Both the position numbers and the translations under genes were made by a program. Source: Bryobacteraceae bacterium (lineage in GTDB: Bacteria; Acidobacteriota; Terriglobia; Bryobacterales; Bryobacteraceae). Taken from it: 64,000 nucleotides of DNA. The stretch covers positions 62,001 to 126,000 of the forward strand of contig JANWVY010000011.1 of assembly GCA_025056455.1 (NCBI GenBank), read 5' to 3'. The notes below the pieces were generated by a model. The model saw only the letters and a program-made list of their open reading frames with translations, made no database searches and was not told the DNA's origin. Shown piece after piece: positions 60,019 to 64,000 of the stretch (its first letter is position 1; every line of letters begins with the position of its first letter).

Positions 60019-61026
60019 TCAAGAATAGACCTGCGCCGGTCTAATTCCGGGTGCGGCTGGTGGCGGACAACACTCAGCATGGCAAAGGCCCGGCAGGACT
60101 CCCTCGCCCCGAATGCGTTCTTCAATCAGCTCTCGCACCATGGCCACAAAGCTGGGATGAGTTCCCACCGAGGCGGCTCGTGTCATGACCAGACCTAGCT
60201 CGTCGCACAGCGCTCTGGCTTCCGTGTCCAGATCATACAGGACTTCCATATGGTCGGAGACGAAACCAATGGGGACCACCACAACCGCTTTCACCTGCTG
60301 GCGGTGCATCTCACGCAGCGCGTCTAAGATGTCGGGCCCGAGCCAGGGTTGCGAGGGAGGACCACTGCGGCTTTGATACACCAATCGCCAGCGCGAGCGA
60401 TTTAGCTGCGTGGCCACCGCTGCGCAAGCCTCAAGCAGTTGCGACTCGTAGCGGCAGGTCTTGGCCATGGCAAGAGGGATGCTGTGCGCGGTGAAGACGA
60501 GCTGTGCCTCTTCGCGCAGTTCTTCCGGCAGAGCAGTTATTGCTTGACGGCTATGATCGGAGACGGCGTGAACAAAGCCCGGGTGGTTGTAAAAGACGCG
60601 GATTTTATCAATCCGGGGAGCGCCCTGGCCTACTTGGGCTTGGGCCTGCGCGATGTTTTCCTTATACTGTCGACAGCCTGAATAAGAGCTAAAGGCTGAA
60701 CTCACAAAGGCCACCGCCCGTTGTACTCCATCTTCTTTCATCTGCCGCACGGTGTCGGCGAGCATGGGGTGCCAGTTCCGGTTTCCCCAGTAAACGGGCA
60801 AGTGCAGATTGTGTCGCGCCAGCTCGTCTCGCAAGGCGGCAATCAAGGCGCGCGTCTGGTCGTTAATTGGACTACGTCCCCCGAAATGGTAATAGTGCTG
60901 CGCGACCTCTTCCAAGCGTTCTCGGGGCACATTGCGCCCTCGCGTGACATTCTCAAGAAAAGGCATTACGTCTTCTGGCTTTTCGGGTCCGCCGAAGCTG
61001 ACCACAAGCACGGCGTCATAATTCAT
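60019..61026 (-). CDS. hemH: Ferrochelatase (coproporphyrin/protoporphyrin)
   Basis: Inserts Fe2+ into porphyrin, the last or next-to-last step of haem synthesis. 335 residues. Start YDAVLVVSFGGPEKPEDVMP, the SAFSSYSGCRQYKENIAQA block, catalytic His in FTAHSIPLAMA, and YQSRSGPPSQPWLGPDI (substrate loop). The C-terminus has C-x3-C-C (GLCHAECCPPP), which with the Cys in SYSGC could hold a [2Fe-2S] cluster as in several actinobacterial and proteobacterial enzymes. Whether it uses coproporphyrin III or protoporphyrin IX cannot be told. ATG overlaps the permease stop (ATGA). Confidence 0.93.
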   Translation of the reverse strand: MNYDAVLVVSFGGPEKPEDVMPFLENVTRGRNVPRERLEEVAQHYYHFGGRSPINDQTRALIAALRDELARHNLHLPVYWGNRNWHPMLADTVRQMKEDGVQRAVAFVSSAFSSYSGCRQYKENIAQAQAQVGQGAPRIDKIRVFYNHPGFVHAVSDHSRQAITALPEELREEAQLVFTAHSIPLAMAKTCRYESQLLEACAAVATQLNRSRWRLVYQSRSGPPSQPWLGPDILDALREMHRQQVKAVVVVPIGFVSDHMEVLYDLDTEARALCDELGLVMTRAASVGTHPSFVAMVRELIEERIRGEGVLPGLCHAECCPPPAAPGIRPAQVYS

Positions 61027-63585
61027 AGGTTTTCCCGGAGGATTTCGAGCGGTTTTTGTCGAAGAATGCGGTGGCTAGCCATCCAACCTGCGGCATTGGC
61101 CAGCAGCGCCGTGAGGGCGATCGAGATGAGGTGCGGCGCTAGCACGAATCGGTAGTCCACGTGAAACAGCCGTTTGAGTACGAGATAGGAAAAAGCCGTC
61201 GCCAGAATGCTACCTAGCAACCCGGCCGCAACTCCCAAGACGAGAAACTCGACGGAAAAAATTCCCGCAATCCGCGCGCGCGTCGCCCCGAGCGTTTTTA
61301 AAATCACCACCTCGCGAATGCGACGGAAGCGGGTACCCGCCACGCTTGAAGCGAGGATGACAGCGCCGGCAAGAATGGCGAACAGAGAAATAAAGCGAAT
61401 GATCAGCGAGATTTGGTCCACCACTTCCTGGATGATGGCCAGCACGTCTGCGCCGTTGATGACGGTGACGGTCGGGTAGCGGGCAAACATCTCGCGCTGC
61501 AAGGCAGCGATCACGTTGGGGCGGGCGCGGACAGCGGCGAAATGCAAAATCGGTAAGCCATCCAGGGCACCCGGAATGAACACGAAATCAAAGTTCGAGC
61601 CCAAGCGGACCGCTTCGTTGCGATACACGCAGCTAACCTGAGACGCAAATAGTCGTGAGCTGGCCTTCCATTCGACGAGCGCGCCTGGGGTAAGCTGTAG
61701 AGCCTTCGCGACGTCTTCGCTCACACACAGCTGAACGCCTTGTTTGGCGGCATGAGCTGAAGGATCCCACCAGCGGCCCTCGAGCACAGTGATTGGGCCA
61801 GGTTTCTCCGCCAGCCAGGTCACGTTGCGCGTTTGCAACAGGCGGCGCGCGAACCCTCGCAAATTCAGCTGGTCGGCGGCGGCGCCGTTGATCTTGGTAA
61901 TTCGCGCCGAAACAATTGGAATCACTTCGGTGTTTCCTTCAATCCCGTCGCGTGCTTTTAGCATTTGCGCCACGCCTTCGCGTTCCTTCGGCGTAATGTT
62001 GATCAGAAACACATTGGGCATGCCGGGAGGAGCGCTACTGGCGATTTGCGAGAGCATGGACGTCTGCACGAGATAGACGGTGAGAGTAAACATGACGCCG
62101 AGGCTTAAAGCTACCAAAAGCGCTGTGGCTTGGTTGCCCGGACGGTACAGATTGGCGATCCCGTGGCGAACCGCGGCGGGAATCCGGCCCGCGGTCCAGG
62201 CGCTGATTCGTTTTAAAAGCCTTAGCAGGAGCCAGGCGATCAAGCTCAGCGCTAAGATGCTGGCCGTAAACCCGCCGACAAAATAGGCGCTGACGCGGAG
62301 CGAGTCACTAAGCCAGTAGACAATTGCCAGGATGCCGCTGAGGATCACCCCTGCGAGGGCCCCGGCAAGCTTTCCTTGCTTCAACCGATCCTGCCAGCTC
62401 GGACGGCTTTCTTCCATGTCGCGCCGTAGGATCAGCGCTGGGCGGATGCGGCGAATGCTGACCAGGGGTGGAAGCGTGAAGAGCAAGGTCGTTAACACAC
62501 CAATGGTGAGTCCCTGCAAGGCGGATAGCAGATCTAGTCGCATGTCGGGCGAGAGGTGAAAGTATCGGGCCAGCAAGATGGGGAAGATTCGCTGCACAAT
62601 GAGACCAACGGCAATGCCCGCTGCACCGCCCAAACCTCCAAGCATCAAAGTCTGCAGCAAGTAAATCCGCACGATTTGACTAGACCGCGCACCCAGACAC
62701 TTCATGACGGCGATGGTGTCCATCTTTTGCTGAAGATGAGAGTGCATGGCCATGCCTACGCCGATGGCGCCCACGATCAGGGCAATCAAACTTACCAGGC
62801 TGAGGAAGATCGTGGAGCGATCGAGTCCCCGCGTGATCAGAGGATGCGTCTCGCGGTAATCGGTGATGAGCGCTTCGGGGAACACGGCCTTGAGCCGTTC
62901 GCGGGCTTTCTCAACGGGTATTGAACCGGGATTGAATTTGAAGAGGAACCGCTGGGCGGCTCGGCTTCCCGGTACGATTAATTGCGTGCGTTCGATGCCT
63001 TGGCGGCTCATGAGGATGCGCGGTCCGACGTTGGCGCTGCCCGCCATGCGGTCCGGTTCGATGGCGACCTGCCCGACAATGTGAAAACTCGCCGCGCCCA
63101 GCTGGACCTGATCGCCGACTTTTAAGTTCAACCGCAGCAAAAGATCCTCCGAGACGGCCACTGCATCTGGCTTCAGAGCTTCTTTCAGCGGGACGGGAGG
63201 CGAAAGCCGCACTTCGCCATAAAAGGGATAGACAGCCGGGTCTACGGCTTTGAGCGAAACGAGCACCGGGGTAGCGCCTGGGCTTGGAGAAAGCATGGAC
63301 ACGGACTCGGTAATCCAGGTTCGCACCACACCGCTTTTGACCAGGCTTTCCATTTCGGCTTCCTGTTCGGGGGAAGGCAGAGAAAAGGTGCGCACACTCA
63401 AATCGCCGGCCAGCAATCGTCGCGCATCCTTCAAAAGCATTTCTCGGAAGGCGCGCGAAAAACCGCGCACGCCGGTGAGCGCCCCCACTCCCAGCGCGAC
63501 GGCCACGACGACGAAGAGAAAACGCGTCGAGGAGGCGCGAGCTTCGCGCCAGGCAATCTTTCTCGCCGTCGTCCAGCTAAAGCGG

Positions 63586-63593
<8 letters not shown>
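61023..63593 (-). CDS. ABC transporter permease, FtsX/YbbP-type, two-domain
   Basis: 856 residues with about ten membrane segments: one near 20-45, three between about 255 and 395, two or more near 425-480, and the last group after about 730. This is the YbbP-like double FtsX architecture: TIFLSLVSLIALIVGAIGVG with MKCLGARSSQIVRIYLLQTL in the first half, and IRFISLFAILAGAVILASSV with EVVILKTLGATRARIAGIFS in the second. Large periplasmic domains lie between. Start GTG 63593 overlaps the ATPase end by 8 bases. Probably exports or extracts lipids or lipoproteins, or relays force like MacB; substrate unknown. Confidence 0.9.

Positions 63594-64000
<407 letters not shown>

Overview
The window reads as chromosomal DNA of a flagellated, Gram-negative-type Acidobacteriota, most like the Bryobacterales/Solibacter group. 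The reasons are inferential. It has a TonB-dependent receptor with an N-terminal carboxypeptidase-regulatory-like domain, a DUF4139 protein, a haem c/copper-monooxygenase fusion, Tat-exported sugar-isomerase-like and NHL-repeat proteins, and a DUF1385-prfA-prmC cluster. P- and L-ring flagellar genes imply an outer membrane. No rRNA, tRNA, CRISPR array, insertion sequence, integrase or prophage gene was seen, and the window looks like ordinary chromosome rather than a mobile island.

Region 1 (1-16.3 kb) is a flagellar cluster split around one divergent control region at 10.46-10.68 kb. To the left (minus strand) run fliK-flgD-flgE-fliN-fliO-fliP-fliQ-fliR-flhB-flhA-flhF and the start of fliA: hook-length control, hook, C-ring and the type III export gate. 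To the right (plus strand) run flgF-flgG-flgA-flgH-flgI-flgJ: rod, rings and ring chaperone. Both directions carry a sigma-54-type -24/-12 element about 15 bp before the first start codon. The plus-strand operon ends in a GC-rich tandem repeat array, followed by fliS and flaG on the minus strand.

Region 2 (16.8-29.7 kb) holds a peptidase-accB-accC operon (fatty-acid synthesis), a Tat-type sugar isomerase homologue, an ECF sigma factor with a coupled membrane protein, PhoD phosphatase, the haem/copper monooxygenase-like protein, an LRR protein, a hexuronate-type MFS transporter coupled to an NHL protein, and miaA.

Region 3 (29.7-35 kb) is the least understood part. It has a small secreted protein and a TPR protein, each preceded by strong inverted repeats over the translation start. 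A PP2C phosphatase follows, then three genes of unknown function (Ig-like membrane protein, short secreted protein, larger secreted protein). The last three are joined by 4-base stop/start overlaps or lie directly behind the phosphatase.

Region 4 (35-48 kb) has homoserine dehydrogenase with DUF4139, the DUF1385-prfA-prmC operon, a sugar isomerase homologue, a short-chain dehydrogenase, a minimal penicillin-binding transpeptidase, and a HerA-like ATPase divergent from a LamG-like secreted protein. Region 5 (48.2-54.3 kb) has the TonB-dependent receptor, a metallo-beta-lactamase-fold protein and a LarA-type racemase. Region 6 (54.2-64 kb, all minus) is a tightly packed operon: ABC ATPase-permease-hemH-xseB-ispA-tlyA-nadK-SDF transporter-nucleoside hydrolase-arginase-like protein.

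A recurring signal is a TANNNT hexamer 7-11 bases before a start codon that lacks a Shine-Dalgarno sequence. It suggests that many first genes of transcripts are leaderless.
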